NCBI RefSeq assembly: GCF_009905605.1
Contig: NZ_JAAAKZ010000008.1
Location: 1-64,000, forward strand
Reading direction: 5' to 3'
Length of the DNA stretch: 64,000 bases
Origin: Runella sp. CRIBMP
GTDB taxonomy: Bacteria > Bacteroidota > Bacteroidia > Cytophagales > Spirosomataceae
Below the pieces are notes generated by a model. It had not been told where the DNA came from. It did not search any database and saw only the letters and a list, made by a program, of their open reading frames with translations. The position numbers were made by a program, and so were the translations under genes. Below are positions 8,408 through 17,219 of the stretch, in pieces (position 1 is the stretch's first letter; the number at the start of each line of letters is the position of its first letter).

Positions 8408-9226
8408 CTACAGCTGATACAGAAATTGGAGGGGGGTGGGATACAGAAATGGATAGTTGATTTTATCCACTAATTTTTGAGAAGAGACGATTTTAAAAGG
8501 ATTGATTTCAGCAGTACTAAACGTGGGGGGCTGATAGCCAAAAGGGGTACAACTCGCAAGGTACACGTCTCGACGGGTAGGATGGAAGGGTGCCACTACG
8601 TTGTAAGTTTCATTCCATACCGACGGGTTTTGTAAAAATGCCTTGATGACCCCGATGACATCGTCGCGGTGAATATAATTGACGGGAACTTCACCAGTGG
8701 TGAGGTTCTTTTTGCCTGATACATATTTTGCGGGTATGCGTTCGTACCCCATCAAACCGCCGCAACGCAATACAAGCCATGCTTGGGGCAATGATTGAAT
8801 CAATAGTTCTGCTTCGGCCAACGTGGGAGCGGCTGATTGGCTGGGATAAATCACATCTTCTTCCTTTACTTCCCGGTTGAGCTCAGGATAAACGGAGGTT
8901 GAACTGATATAAATGACCCTTTGGGCGGGGCTATCTTTCACTAACTCTATCAAATGGCGCATTTGGGCCGTGTGAAAATCTGGCCCTGCGCGCTCCAGTC
9001 GTGGAGGAATATTGACAACCAGCACGTCGCAATCCATCAAATAATCCCAGCCGATGCCTTTGGGTTCGGGCGTAAGTTGGAGCCATAGGGGTTCAATCTG
9101 AAGGGCGCGCAAAACGGCCAATTTTTCGACGCTCGTCGTGCTTCCTTTTACGGTGTGCCCTTCTCGGGCAAGTTGTGCGGCCAGCGGAAGACCCAGCCAG
9201 CCGCATCCTAAAATGCTTATTTTCAT
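8408..9226 (-). CDS. NAD(P)-dependent SDR-family protein (YeeZ-like)
   Basis: 272 residues. The N-terminus MKISILGCGWLGLPLAAQLA is a dinucleotide-binding GxGxxG fold. YISSTSVYPE is the extended-SDR Ser/Tyr region, and NYIHRDDVIGVIKAFLQNP with ETYNVVAP follows as in epimerase-like proteins. It resembles the E. coli YeeZ group, whose substrate is unknown. Its start overlaps the stop of prmA by 4 bases (ATGA), so it is translationally coupled behind prmA. A tight pairing with a ribosome-modifying enzyme does not by itself reveal its function. Confidence 0.85.
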   Translation of the reverse strand: MKISILGCGWLGLPLAAQLAREGHTVKGSTTSVEKLAVLRALQIEPLWLQLTPEPKGIGWDYLMDCDVLVVNIPPRLERAGPDFHTAQMRHLIELVKDSPAQRVIYISSTSVYPELNREVKEEDVIYPSQSAAPTLAEAELLIQSLPQAWLVLRCGGLMGYERIPAKYVSGKKNLTTGEVPVNYIHRDDVIGVIKAFLQNPSVWNETYNVVAPFHPTRRDVYLASCTPFGYQPPTFSTAEINPFKIVSSQKLVDKINYPFLYPTPLQFLYQL

Positions 9227-10056
9227 GGTTTTTCAAATCTTAAAACCGCCCAATGATTGAGGGTTTTTTGGGCGACTAATCGAAGATTTACTTCTTCGGC
9301 TTTTTGAACAATATCGGCAATGTCAAATTCGTAAAATCCGCTGACCATCAGCGTTCCTCCACCGACCAGAAACTCGGTGTAGGTAGGAATTTCCTGTAAC
9401 AAAATATTTCGGTTGATGTTGGCCAGTACAATATCATACGTGGCGGCGGGGCAATCAGCAATCGTCCCCTGAAAAACGTGAATGTGCGTGCAGCCATTCA
9501 TAGCGGCGTTTTCTACCGCATTGAGGTAGGCCCATTCTTCAATGTCAAAGGCCGTGAGGCGGTTAGCGCCGAGTTTCTCGGCCAGAATAGCTAAAATTCC
9601 AGTGCCACTTCCCACGTCCAACACCGATTTTCCTTGATGGTCGAGCAAAAGTTGCTGTTCCATCACCAGCGTGGTGGTTTCGTGGTGACCTGTTCCAAAC
9701 GACATTTTGGGGTCAATCACGATGTCGTACTCAAACGCTGGGTCGGGCGTGTGGTAAGAGGCCCGTACCCGAATTCTGCCCGCCACCTCAATCGGCTGAT
9801 AGTTGCGCTCCCATTCTTCGTTCCAGTTTTTGGTTTCGAGTTGTTGGGATTCAAACGTAATGGCCGTCATGGATTGATACCGCTCAATGATTTGCTGGAG
9901 CGCGTCTAAGTCAAAGCTTGTGTCGGTAATATACGCCGAGAGGCCGTCGCTGGACTCGACAAAGGATTCGTAGCCAATCTCGGCCAATTCGGCCATCAAA
10001 ATGTCGTTATAGTCTGGATTGAGCGTTAGGCGTGTTTCAATATAAGTAGCAGGCAT
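9223..10056 (-). CDS. prmA: Ribosomal protein L11 methyltransferase
   Basis: 277 residues, close to the family length. PrmA trimethylates lysines and the N-terminus of ribosomal protein L11 using SAM. Seen in the sequence: DIVIDPKMSFGTGHHETT (residues 111-128), the PrmA signature; SAM motif I VLDVGSGTGILAILAEKLGA (145-164); and VLANINRNIL, the NPPY-like catalytic region. The first ~90 residues form the small L11-recognition domain. It is the first gene of a two-gene minus-strand operon with the SDR gene. Confidence 0.95.
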   Translation of the reverse strand: MPATYIETRLTLNPDYNDILMAELAEIGYESFVESSDGLSAYITDTSFDLDALQQIIERYQSMTAITFESQQLETKNWNEEWERNYQPIEVAGRIRVRASYHTPDPAFEYDIVIDPKMSFGTGHHETTTLVMEQQLLLDHQGKSVLDVGSGTGILAILAEKLGANRLTAFDIEEWAYLNAVENAAMNGCTHIHVFQGTIADCPAATYDIVLANINRNILLQEIPTYTEFLVGGGTLMVSGFYEFDIADIVQKAEEVNLRLVAQKTLNHWAVLRFEKP

Positions 10057-10157
10057 CTTGTTAAAATCTTGTTTTTGGTAAATAATGTAAGGTATACCCA
10101 GAGGTTGAATGTTTATTCGTAAAGGGAGACAAAGGTACGTCCAATCTGATTTTAAAT

Positions 10158-10165
10158 TACATTTG
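10158..10165 (+). promoter_or_regulatory. TAnnTTTG-type -7 element upstream of the FAD/Fe-S oxidoreductase
   Basis: TACATTTG matches the Bacteroidota -7 consensus TAnnTTTG, 19 bases before the preferred start codon at 10184. No good -33 TTTG was found at the usual distance. Its position inside a possible longer reading frame (from 10109) argues for the downstream start. Confidence 0.4.
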
Positions 10166-10183
10166 CAGAAATCATTCGTTCCA

Positions 10184-13090
10184 ATGTTTTACGCTGCACC
10201 TACTAAACTTCCTTTTCAACAATTAACCCTTGATTTTGAGGGAGAATTCTATTTTGACAATTCGGTTACCCACCAAGCTATTCGGCGGTTGTACTCAACG
10301 GATGCTTCGGTATACCAAGAAACCCCGCTGGCGGTCGCTTTGCCCAAAACGCCCGCCGATATTCAAAAACTCATTGTTTTTGCTGTCGAGCATGGCCTTA
10401 CGCTCATTCCCCGAGCGGCGGGAACCTCTCTCGCGGGCCAAGTGGTAGGTGAGGGAATTGTGGTGGATATTTCTAAATACTTTGACAAAATTCTCGAAAT
10501 AAATGCGGACCAACGTTGGGTACGTGTGCAGCCCGGCGTGATTCGTGACGACCTCAATGTGGACTTGAAGCCCTACGGTTTGATGTTCGGGCCCGAAACG
10601 TCTACTGCTAACCGTGCGATGATTGGCGGGATGATTGGTAATAACTCTTGCGGGCTACACTCCATCAGTTGGGGTGCTACTCGCGACCATTTATTGGAAG
10701 TTAAAGCTTTATTGAGCGATGGGAGCGAGGCCGTTTTTGGCCAACAATCGGGCTCCCATCAGGAAGATTCTTTGCGGGAACGGATTGAGAAAGGCCTTAC
10801 ATTACTTTTGTCAGACACTGATAATCAGCAACTTATTCGGGAAAAATTTCCTAAAAAAACGGTCACCCGCCGTAATTCAGGCTACGCGCTTGATGCGCTG
10901 CTTGATGCACCGAACGGCTTGAATCTCCCCAAACTTATCGCCGGCTCAGAAGGCACCCTGTGTTTTATTACTGAAGCAAAACTCAATCTTTTACCCTTGC
11001 CACCCGCCGAGCTGGGGTTGTTGTGTGTGCATTGTCAGTCGCTGCATGAATCACTGCTGGCAAACGGTATTGCTATGAAACACCATCCGTTGGCGTCTGA
11101 ATTGGTGGATAAATACATCATGGATTTTACCAAAGAGCACAACGAATACCGCCACAATCGCTTTTTTATTGAAGGTGATCCTGCGGCGATGCTCATGGTA
11201 GAATTTGGCGCAGAAACCCGCGCAGAAGTAGAAACAATAGCGGAAAAATTGGTTGCTGAACTGAAAATCAAGGGCTTAGGGTATGCGTATCCGTTACTGT
11301 TTGGCGATGAATCCAAAAAAGCCTGGGATGTGCGCAAAGCAGGTTTGGGCCTGATTCGAAATTTGCCGGGCGATTTGCAGCCCGTCAACCTCATCGAAGA
11401 TTGCGCCGTGGCGGTGGAAGATTTGCCAAATTATATCGAAGATTTAGGCGAAGTGCTCAAAAAACACCAAGTACACGCCTCGTACTACGCCCATGCGGGA
11501 GCAGGCGAGCTGCACGTGGAGCCGATGGTTAACCTAAAAACTTCGGAAGGTAAGGCCAAGTTTCGGGCTATTTTGGCCGATACGGCCACGTTGCTCAAAA
11601 AATACAACGGGTCTCTCTCGGGCGAGCACGGCGACGGCCGCCTGCGTGGCGAGTTCATTCCGTTTATGATGGGAGAGGAGGTATATGGGTTGTTTCGGGA
11701 AGTGAAAAATTTGTTTGACCCTAAAGGAGTATTCAATCGGGGGAAAATTGTGGATACACCGCCGATGAACGAATTTCTGCGTTATCAGCCAGACCAAAAA
11801 GCCCCTCATATCGAAACAGTTTTTGATTTTTCAAAACAGGAAAGCTTGTTAAGATTGGCCGAGAAGTGCAGTGGTTCGGGCGATTGTCGCAAAACCCACA
11901 TCACTGGCGGGACCATGTGCCCGAGCTACATGGCAACGCGTCGTGAGCGCGATACAACCCGCGCCCGCGCCAACATGCTGCGCCATTTTTATACCGAATC
12001 GTCATCCGTTGATGCTACGGCCGAAGAAACCAAGGAGATTTTGGACCTTTGCCTATCCTGTAAAGGCTGCAAATCGGAGTGCCCGTCGAGCGTGGATATA
12101 TCCAAGATGAAGGCGGAGTTTCTGCAGAGCTATTATGATAAAAACGGCGTGCCGTTTCGGTCGCGGTTGATTGCTAATTTCTCCCAACAGATGCGTTTGG
12201 CGAGCATAGCGCCCTGGGCGTATAATTCTATTTTTGGCAATGAATCACTGCGGCGCATTGCCAACAAAGTGGTTGGGTTTCATCCAGACCGAACCATGCC
12301 AATGTTGGCAAAAACAACCCTTAAAGATTGGCATAAGGCAAGAACACAAAGCGGAGGCAAGCGAGTGTATCTTTTCTGCGATGAATTTACGAATTACAAT
12401 GACGTTGAAATAGGTCAAAAAGCGATTTTATTGCTCGAAAAACTGGGCTATGAAGTCATCATTCCCAAACACATCGAGAGTGGCCGGACGTATCTTTCAA
12501 AGGGCTTGGTGAAAGAGGCAAAGAAAATAGCGATTCAAAATGTAAAAATGCTCAAGGAGGTCATCTCTGAAGATACCCCTCTGATTGGCATTGAGCCTTC
12601 GGCTATTTTGACTTTTCGGGATGAATACCTTGATTTGGTTCCCAAAGAACTTCAGGAAGCCGCCCAACAATTGGCCAAAAATGCCCTGCAATTTGAAGAA
12701 TTTATTGCGCGCGAAATAGATACAAAACGTATTCATCGTCAACAGTTTACGAATAAACAAAAAACCATTAAATTGCACGGGCATTGCCATCAAAAAGCCT
12801 TGTCGTCGCTGACACCGAGCAAAAAGATGCTGTCATTGCCCGAAAATTATATCGTTCAGTTGATTCCTTCGGGTTGTTGCGGCATGGCGGGTTCTTTTGG
12901 CTACGAGGAGGAGCATTATGAGTTGTCGATGCAAGTGGGTGAATTGGTGCTTTTTCCTACGGTACGTCAACAGCCAGAAGAGGTCATTATTGCCGCGCCA
13001 GGCACAAGCTGCCGCCATCAGATTAAAGATGGTACGGGCCGCAAAGCCAAACATCCGATTGAGATTTTGTGGGAAGCATTACGTAGTTAA
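10184..13090 (+). CDS. FAD-linked oxidase fused to Fe-S / CCG domains (D-lactate or glycolate dehydrogenase type)
   Basis: 968 residues from ATG 10184; an upstream ATG at 10109 would add 25 residues but covers a probable promoter element. The N-terminal FAD-binding type 4 domain includes LIPRAAGTSLAGQVVGEG (about residue 73). The FAD-oxidase C-terminal domain follows to about residue 545, with HAGAGELHVEP and GSLSGEHGDGRLRGEF. Two cysteine clusters for 4Fe-4S clusters follow: CSGSGDCRKTHITGGTMCPS (~561) and CLSCKGCKSECP (~623). A heterodisulfide-reductase-like CCG region includes HGHCHQKAL and IPSGCCGMAGSFGYEEEHYE (~893). The architecture is that of large single-chain 2-hydroxyacid dehydrogenases that pass electrons to the quinone pool. 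The substrate is not settled by sequence alone. Confidence 0.92.
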   Translation: MFYAAPTKLPFQQLTLDFEGEFYFDNSVTHQAIRRLYSTDASVYQETPLAVALPKTPADIQKLIVFAVEHGLTLIPRAAGTSLAGQVVGEGIVVDISKYFDKILEINADQRWVRVQPGVIRDDLNVDLKPYGLMFGPETSTANRAMIGGMIGNNSCGLHSISWGATRDHLLEVKALLSDGSEAVFGQQSGSHQEDSLRERIEKGLTLLLSDTDNQQLIREKFPKKTVTRRNSGYALDALLDAPNGLNLPKLIAGSEGTLCFITEAKLNLLPLPPAELGLLCVHCQSLHESLLANGIAMKHHPLASELVDKYIMDFTKEHNEYRHNRFFIEGDPAAMLMVEFGAETRAEVETIAEKLVAELKIKGLGYAYPLLFGDESKKAWDVRKAGLGLIRNLPGDLQPVNLIEDCAVAVEDLPNYIEDLGEVLKKHQVHASYYAHAGAGELHVEPMVNLKTSEGKAKFRAILADTATLLKKYNGSLSGEHGDGRLRGEFIPFMMGEEVYGLFREVKNLFDPKGVFNRGKIVDTPPMNEFLRYQPDQKAPHIETVFDFSKQESLLRLAEKCSGSGDCRKTHITGGTMCPSYMATRRERDTTRARANMLRHFYTESSSVDATAEETKEILDLCLSCKGCKSECPSSVDISKMKAEFLQSYYDKNGVPFRSRLIANFSQQMRLASIAPWAYNSIFGNESLRRIANKVVGFHPDRTMPMLAKTTLKDWHKARTQSGGKRVYLFCDEFTNYNDVEIGQKAILLLEKLGYEVIIPKHIESGRTYLSKGLVKEAKKIAIQNVKMLKEVISEDTPLIGIEPSAILTFRDEYLDLVPKELQEAAQQLAKNALQFEEFIAREIDTKRIHRQQFTNKQKTIKLHGHCHQKALSSLTPSKKMLSLPENYIVQLIPSGCCGMAGSFGYEEEHYELSMQVGELVLFPTVRQQPEEVIIAAPGTSCRHQIKDGTGRKAKHPIEILWEALRS

Positions 13091-13096
13091 ACAGAC

Positions 13097-14080
13097 ATGA
13101 CCATGCGGTATTTACTCCTTTTGCTTGTTTGCTGTTTGCGGAGTTTTGCCCAGCCAAATGTGCATATTCAAGGCTATTTTGAGGGTTTTCCTTCTTCGCA
13201 GTATCAGATTTTTTTGGATACGCCCTTGGGCTTTTCTCCCTACGACCCCGAAGCTGTTTTGAAAGAGCGCACCGACGAAAGTGGCTGTTTTAAAGCCGAT
13301 TTATGTATTGAATCGCCTCAGAAAGTAACGATTGAATGTTTGGGTTACCGCGTCGATTTTTTGCTTAAACCCAACGACACCCTTTACTTTGTCAACCCTA
13401 GCCGGTCGTCTTTTCCCGTTGTAAAAGGCCCAACGGCTCGTTTACACCAGTTTTTGTACGGGAGTTTGCTGTTTGGGCAGGATTCGCTCCGGCGCAAACC
13501 CCTCTTTCAACACATGTCTTTGGAGGATTATTCGTTTGTTATCAATGATCTTGCTACGGAGTCGGCCGAACGTTTTCAACGGGAGCAGGATACCACAAAC
13601 CGTCAGATAAATGCGTACGTTTTGGCGTCGTTGGAAGGGCAAAAATATTTACGCAAACAAACCTACCTCCGGAGTTTGGGAGACCTCTCCAAAAATGAGC
13701 CGATTAGCCTCAAAACAATGAACGACGAAGCCCTTATTTCGGATATTTACCGGGAGGCTTTGTATTCGCGGTGGTTGGGTTTTCTTCCTGGGCCTTTTAT
13801 GAATCGAAATATGGTGGTTCAGATTGACAGTACGGTGTGGGAAGGAAGGTATAATTCAATATATGAAGGACTGCGTAAATTTCCCCAAACTCGCGAACTA
13901 ATGCTTGCCAAAATCGTACAGAGGGCGTTTTCGTTAGCGCACTTTTCGCCAGAAAAAGAAAACACGGCGGCGGGAAAATTGTTGGAACGGTTTAAAGAGG
14001 ATTTTCCCGAATCACCTTTCTGTAATGCCCTGCATCAGGAATTTCTGGCAAGATTGATTAAACCGAAGATAAAGAATTAA
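13097..14080 (+). CDS. Secreted/periplasmic protein of unknown function (DUF4369-like N-terminus)
   Basis: 327 residues, with a signal peptide (MRYLLLLLVCCLRSFAQ; ATG at 13097 or 13103). The first ~100 mature residues (VHIQGYFEGFPSSQYQIFLD, then VTIECLGYRVDFLLKPNDTL) resemble the beta-rich DUF4369 domain found before thioredoxin domains in this phylum. No thioredoxin CxxC motif follows; the remainder is helical and charged. It starts 6 bp after the FAD/Fe-S oxidoreductase stop and is likely co-transcribed with it, but a functional link is only suggested by that spacing. A minus-strand response regulator converges on its end. Confidence 0.7.
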   Translation: MTMRYLLLLLVCCLRSFAQPNVHIQGYFEGFPSSQYQIFLDTPLGFSPYDPEAVLKERTDESGCFKADLCIESPQKVTIECLGYRVDFLLKPNDTLYFVNPSRSSFPVVKGPTARLHQFLYGSLLFGQDSLRRKPLFQHMSLEDYSFVINDLATESAERFQREQDTTNRQINAYVLASLEGQKYLRKQTYLRSLGDLSKNEPISLKTMNDEALISDIYREALYSRWLGFLPGPFMNRNMVVQIDSTVWEGRYNSIYEGLRKFPQTRELMLAKIVQRAFSLAHFSPEKENTAAGKLLERFKEDFPESPFCNALHQEFLARLIKPKIKN

Positions 14081-14109
14081 CCTGCGGGCGGAATGGGTAT
14101 CGACGAGTT

Positions 14110-14754
14110 TTAGTCAATCAGTTTGTGCTTAATGGCAAACCGCACTAAGCCCACTACGGTGTTCAGACGTAGTTTTTTGAAGATATTTCGGCGGTGGGTT
14201 TCAATGGTATTGATGCTGACATTCAGTTGTTTGGCGATGGCCTCGCTGGAAAAATCATGTACAATAAACCGGATAACTTCGATTTCACGCTTGGTTAAAT
14301 GCGGCACGCCGTCCACGATTTCGTGGCCATTGGGGACATGGGGATTGGGGATAGAAGCCAGTTGCTTTTCTATGTCGCGGCTAAAGTATCGCCTTCCTTC
14401 GCTCACTTCGGTCAAAGCCTTCCGCAATTCGTCGGGGGAGGCACTTTTTAGAATATATCCACATGCGCCTGCCTGAATAGCTTCCCGAATCTGGGAGGCA
14501 TCTTCTACCATGGTCAGCAAAATTACCTTTATATGAGGGAATCGTTCCTTTACACGAATAGTAAACTCAATACCTCCCAAAAGAGGCATATTGAGATCAG
14601 AAACGACGATATCTACGGCCACTTCTTCTACTATCCGGAGTGCTTCCAAGCCATTAGTTGCTTTGGCAACAATCTGAACTCCTTCCTTTTTTTCTAAGAG
14701 AGCTGCCAGACTTTCAAGCAAAATCAGGTGGTCATCTGCCAACAATACGCGCAT
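14110..14754 (-). CDS. NarL/FixJ-family response regulator
   Basis: 214 residues from the start MRVLLADDHLILLESLAALL; an in-frame ATG at 14805 adds 17 residues with no receiver similarity. The receiver domain (1-120) has the acidic pair at Asp7/Asp8, phospho-acceptor Asp53 in IVVSDLNMP, and the switch Lys in ILKSASPDELRKAL. The C-terminal LuxR-type HTH spans about 150-214 (LTKREIEVIRFIVHDFSSEA, then NVSINTIETHRRNIFKKL). No histidine kinase gene lies beside it, so its sensor is elsewhere. It sits 95 bp before a stand-alone LytTR gene in the same orientation. Confidence 0.93.
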   Translation of the reverse strand: MRVLLADDHLILLESLAALLEKKEGVQIVAKATNGLEALRIVEEVAVDIVVSDLNMPLLGGIEFTIRVKERFPHIKVILLTMVEDASQIREAIQAGACGYILKSASPDELRKALTEVSEGRRYFSRDIEKQLASIPNPHVPNGHEIVDGVPHLTKREIEVIRFIVHDFSSEAIAKQLNVSINTIETHRRNIFKKLRLNTVVGLVRFAIKHKLID

Positions 14755-14849
14755 AGGAAGGTACTTTTTCCTGAAAATATAGAATCTTTTTGGATATAAA
14801 GTCAAATTGATTCCTAAAAATAAATTGAATTAAAGTTAAGTTGTTGATT

Positions 14850-15194
14850 CTAACGGGACTTCCCCAAGAGTCGTAAAATAGCCGTTCGCTTTCGCCTTGA
14901 AATGGGAATGGACGTACCGTCGGTCATCAAAATAGAATGACTACGTGGGTCTATTCCTAATATATACCGACAGTTGATAACATAACTTTTGTGGACTCGC
15001 ACAAACTGTTGCGGGAGCTGTTCAAGATAGATACCCAACGACCGACAGGTAATGATTGGTTGTCCTTTTGCGGGGATAAAGCGGGTATAATTTCTAACCC
15101 CTTCCAAACGCACTACACTTTCCAGATCGAATGAAAAGAAATGCTGATGGCCCAAATTTGAAGAAATGAATAGTTGTGGATTCATAATAATCAA
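14850..15194 (-). CDS. Stand-alone LytTR DNA-binding protein
   Basis: 114 residues (start 15194, or 15185 at MNPQLF). Almost the whole protein is a LytTR domain: LESVVRLEGVRNYTRFIPAK, LGIYLEQLPQQFVRVHKSYV, INCRYILGI and DGTSIPISRRKR all fit LytTR beta-strands and recognition loops. There is no receiver domain. Such proteins usually bind pairs of direct repeats two helical turns apart. Two 15-bp direct repeats 22 bp apart lie 19 bases upstream of this gene and make autoregulation likely. The neighbouring NarL-type regulator is in the same orientation. Confidence 0.9.
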   Translation of the reverse strand: MIIMNPQLFISSNLGHQHFFSFDLESVVRLEGVRNYTRFIPAKGQPIITCRSLGIYLEQLPQQFVRVHKSYVINCRYILGIDPRSHSILMTDGTSIPISRRKRTAILRLLGKSR

Positions 15195-15212
15195 TGTTAA
15201 AGTTTTAAATAG

Positions 15213-15249
15213 AGTAGGGTAAAGATTCTAGTGAAGTAGGGTAAAGATT
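15213..15249 (-). promoter_or_regulatory. Paired 15-bp direct repeats, candidate LytTR operator
   Basis: AGTAGGGTAAAGATT occurs identically at 15213-15227 and 15235-15249, centre-to-centre spacing 22 bp. LytTR regulators such as AgrA bind two direct repeats about 21-22 bp apart. The pair sits just upstream of the LytTR start at 15194. Confidence 0.6.
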
Positions 15250-15287
15250 TGAGTACCCAAATTTCTTACAAGATTAGGCAAGGCGCA

Positions 15288-15305
15288 ATACTGGAATTCC
15301 GGTAT
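15288..15305. repeat. Near-perfect 18-bp palindrome in the LytTR upstream region
   Basis: ATACTGGAATTCCGGTAT is its own reverse complement except at one symmetric pair, and is followed by TTTTTAT. It could be a weak hairpin or a dimeric-regulator site. The rest of 15195-15426 is AT-rich and shows nothing else I can name. Confidence 0.4.
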
Positions 15306-15426
15306 TTTTATCCTAAAAAGGTCTTTATTTTTCTAATTATTTCGGTTTTTTACCTCAATGCTGGGTTGATAAAGAAAAAGTCTATGCTAAACACTCGTTT
15401 TTGAACATTCAATTGAAGGAAACGAG

Positions 15427-15561
15427 ATGGAGAAAATGATGCCGAAGAGTGATATAGAGAGTCGTAGAAGAATGGCCAAGTACGGCCGAGAAGAGGATGA
15501 AAAGATAGCCACTTTGAGCAAGTTTATTCGGCCGAATGGCGCAGGCCTCTCAAAAATTTAG
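15427..15561 (+). CDS. Possible 44-residue basic/charged peptide
   Basis: An open frame from ATG 15427 encodes a highly charged peptide (MEKMMPKSDIESRRRMAKYG, then REEDEKIATLSKFIRP). GAAGGAAACGAG just upstream could act as a ribosome binding site, better than most in this window. The stop falls in the last bases before a hairpin that otherwise serves the minus-strand gene. No family is recognised. It is the only candidate gene in the 428-bp gap 15195-15622 and may be spurious. Confidence 0.3.
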   Translation: MEKMMPKSDIESRRRMAKYGREEDEKIATLSKFIRPNGAGLSKI

Positions 15562-15600
15562 GGCCGTCGAGCGCATAAAATTGTACGCATTCGACGGCCC
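15561..15600 (-). terminator. Terminator of the LCIB-like gene
   Basis: GGGCCGTCGA (15561-15570) and TCGACGGCCC (15591-15600) form a perfect 10-bp stem. Read on the minus strand it is followed by TAAATTTTTGAG, a T-rich tail, 22 bases after the stop of the minus-strand gene. Confidence 0.75.
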
Positions 15601-15622
15601 CGTTCAATCTCTTGGTTATTGT

Positions 15623-16369
15623 TTAATTGTCGTAGTAATCCAAGACACTCTTTTTTTCATTGGTGGCCAAGTCAATAATGTCGAAGCGTTTTGCGCTGGT
15701 GTAAGACCCCATGTCAGAATCGCTGTTGATTAGGATGGTACCAAACAATATTACATACTTGCAGTTGTAGTTTGTCTTTTCGACCAATTCATGAATACGT
15801 TGGTCGATGGCCTCATAAATTACTTCGGTTGCCTCATAAAGTGGTACGGCGGCGCCGAGTATTCGGTCCTTTTGACGGAGCAATATTTGCTCAATGGTGT
15901 TCATTTGGAAGTCCATTTCGGTCACGTTTCCTTCCACAATTTGATTGTTCACTAGTTTACTGAGCGCACCTTTGGCGGCTCCGCAGCATCCCGAATTTTT
16001 TGCCTGCCCGACGCGCTTAATCTCACCGATGACACCTTCTTTGGTGATGCCGATGTGGGGGCCGTAATAGATAAAGACCGCACCTTCGTCTGGTACGTGG
16101 CTGGCAAATGCCCCCATGCCCGTAAGGCCCGTAAAAGGAAAACCATCCAAGCCGCCCATTTTGAAAGGCCCCAAAAACTCGTGCGCTCTGGATGGATACT
16201 GAATGGCGTTTACATCGTCGCTGCAAATACTGTCGGCCAGCATGATTTGGCCAGGTTCTAAATCCAAATGCTCTTCCAGAAAGTCGATGAGTTTGTTTAC
16301 ACTGTCAATCGTGGTGACGGCATTGGGATAATAATTTCTTATTATCGCTAATTTTTCTCGTTTTTTCAT
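15623..16369 (-). CDS. Probable LCIB-type beta-carbonic anhydrase family protein
   Basis: 248 residues, no signal peptide, hence cytoplasmic. The pattern matches the family of limiting-CO2-inducible protein B: LADSICSDDVN with Cys49 and Asp51/52, Arg61, then MGGLDGFPFTGLTGMGAFAS (71-90), HVPDEGAVFIYYGPHIGI (His91, His105) and NSGCCGAAKGAL (Cys128/129). In characterised members zinc is held by Cys/His/Cys with an Asp-Arg dyad; residues of the right kind are present here, though which pair binds zinc cannot be proved by eye. Some family members are active in CO2 hydration and others are not. It stands alone, between a LytTR gene and two small HTH genes, with its own terminator. Confidence 0.72.
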   Translation of the reverse strand: MKKREKLAIIRNYYPNAVTTIDSVNKLIDFLEEHLDLEPGQIMLADSICSDDVNAIQYPSRAHEFLGPFKMGGLDGFPFTGLTGMGAFASHVPDEGAVFIYYGPHIGITKEGVIGEIKRVGQAKNSGCCGAAKGALSKLVNNQIVEGNVTEMDFQMNTIEQILLRQKDRILGAAVPLYEATEVIYEAIDQRIHELVEKTNYNCKYVILFGTILINSDSDMGSYTSAKRFDIIDLATNEKKSVLDYYDN

Positions 16370-16821
<452 letters not shown>

Positions 16822-17103
16822 ATGACAGCCCAGTGCCCGCAACCAGACCATTTCGACCCATTGAACAGATTAGACATTTTTCTGCTCCGCCAATCTATTT
16901 TTCTCTCCCCCCAGGAACTCAATGTGCTGTATTGGGCCAAAGAAGGCAGGAACAATCGGGAGATAGCCGACCAATTGGGCACGGCCATCTGTACGGTGAA
17001 GAAGCACAAAAACAACCTCATCGCTAAGCTCGGTGTGGAAGGGAAGGCGGGCTTGCAACAATTTTTGTTTCATGCCGCCCAAAATATTCCCACTATTTTG
17101 TAG
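16822..17103 (+). CDS. Stand-alone LuxR-type HTH protein (paralogue 1)
   Basis: 93 residues. About residues 27-80 form a LuxR C-terminal-like domain: LSPQELNVLYWAKEGRNNRE, IADQLGTAICTVKKHKNNLI and AKLGVEGKAGLQQFL. There is no receiver, PAS or TPR domain, so it is a bare DNA-binding module. It is clearly paralogous to the next gene, 116 bp downstream. Together they form a tandem pair at the left edge of the receptor island. Targets are not evident. A microsatellite lies in its upstream region and may modulate expression. Confidence 0.8.
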   Translation: MTAQCPQPDHFDPLNRLDIFLLRQSIFLSPQELNVLYWAKEGRNNREIADQLGTAICTVKKHKNNLIAKLGVEGKAGLQQFLFHAAQNIPTIL

Positions 17104-17219
17104 TTCAACCGTTGGTGCTGATACGCAGCATTACCATTGTTTTTTCAACGTTTAGAAAAACTCATTGTAATCAATGCCATGCCTGCTTAGAGAGAATCTC
17201 TGCAAGTAATGGTTTATAA

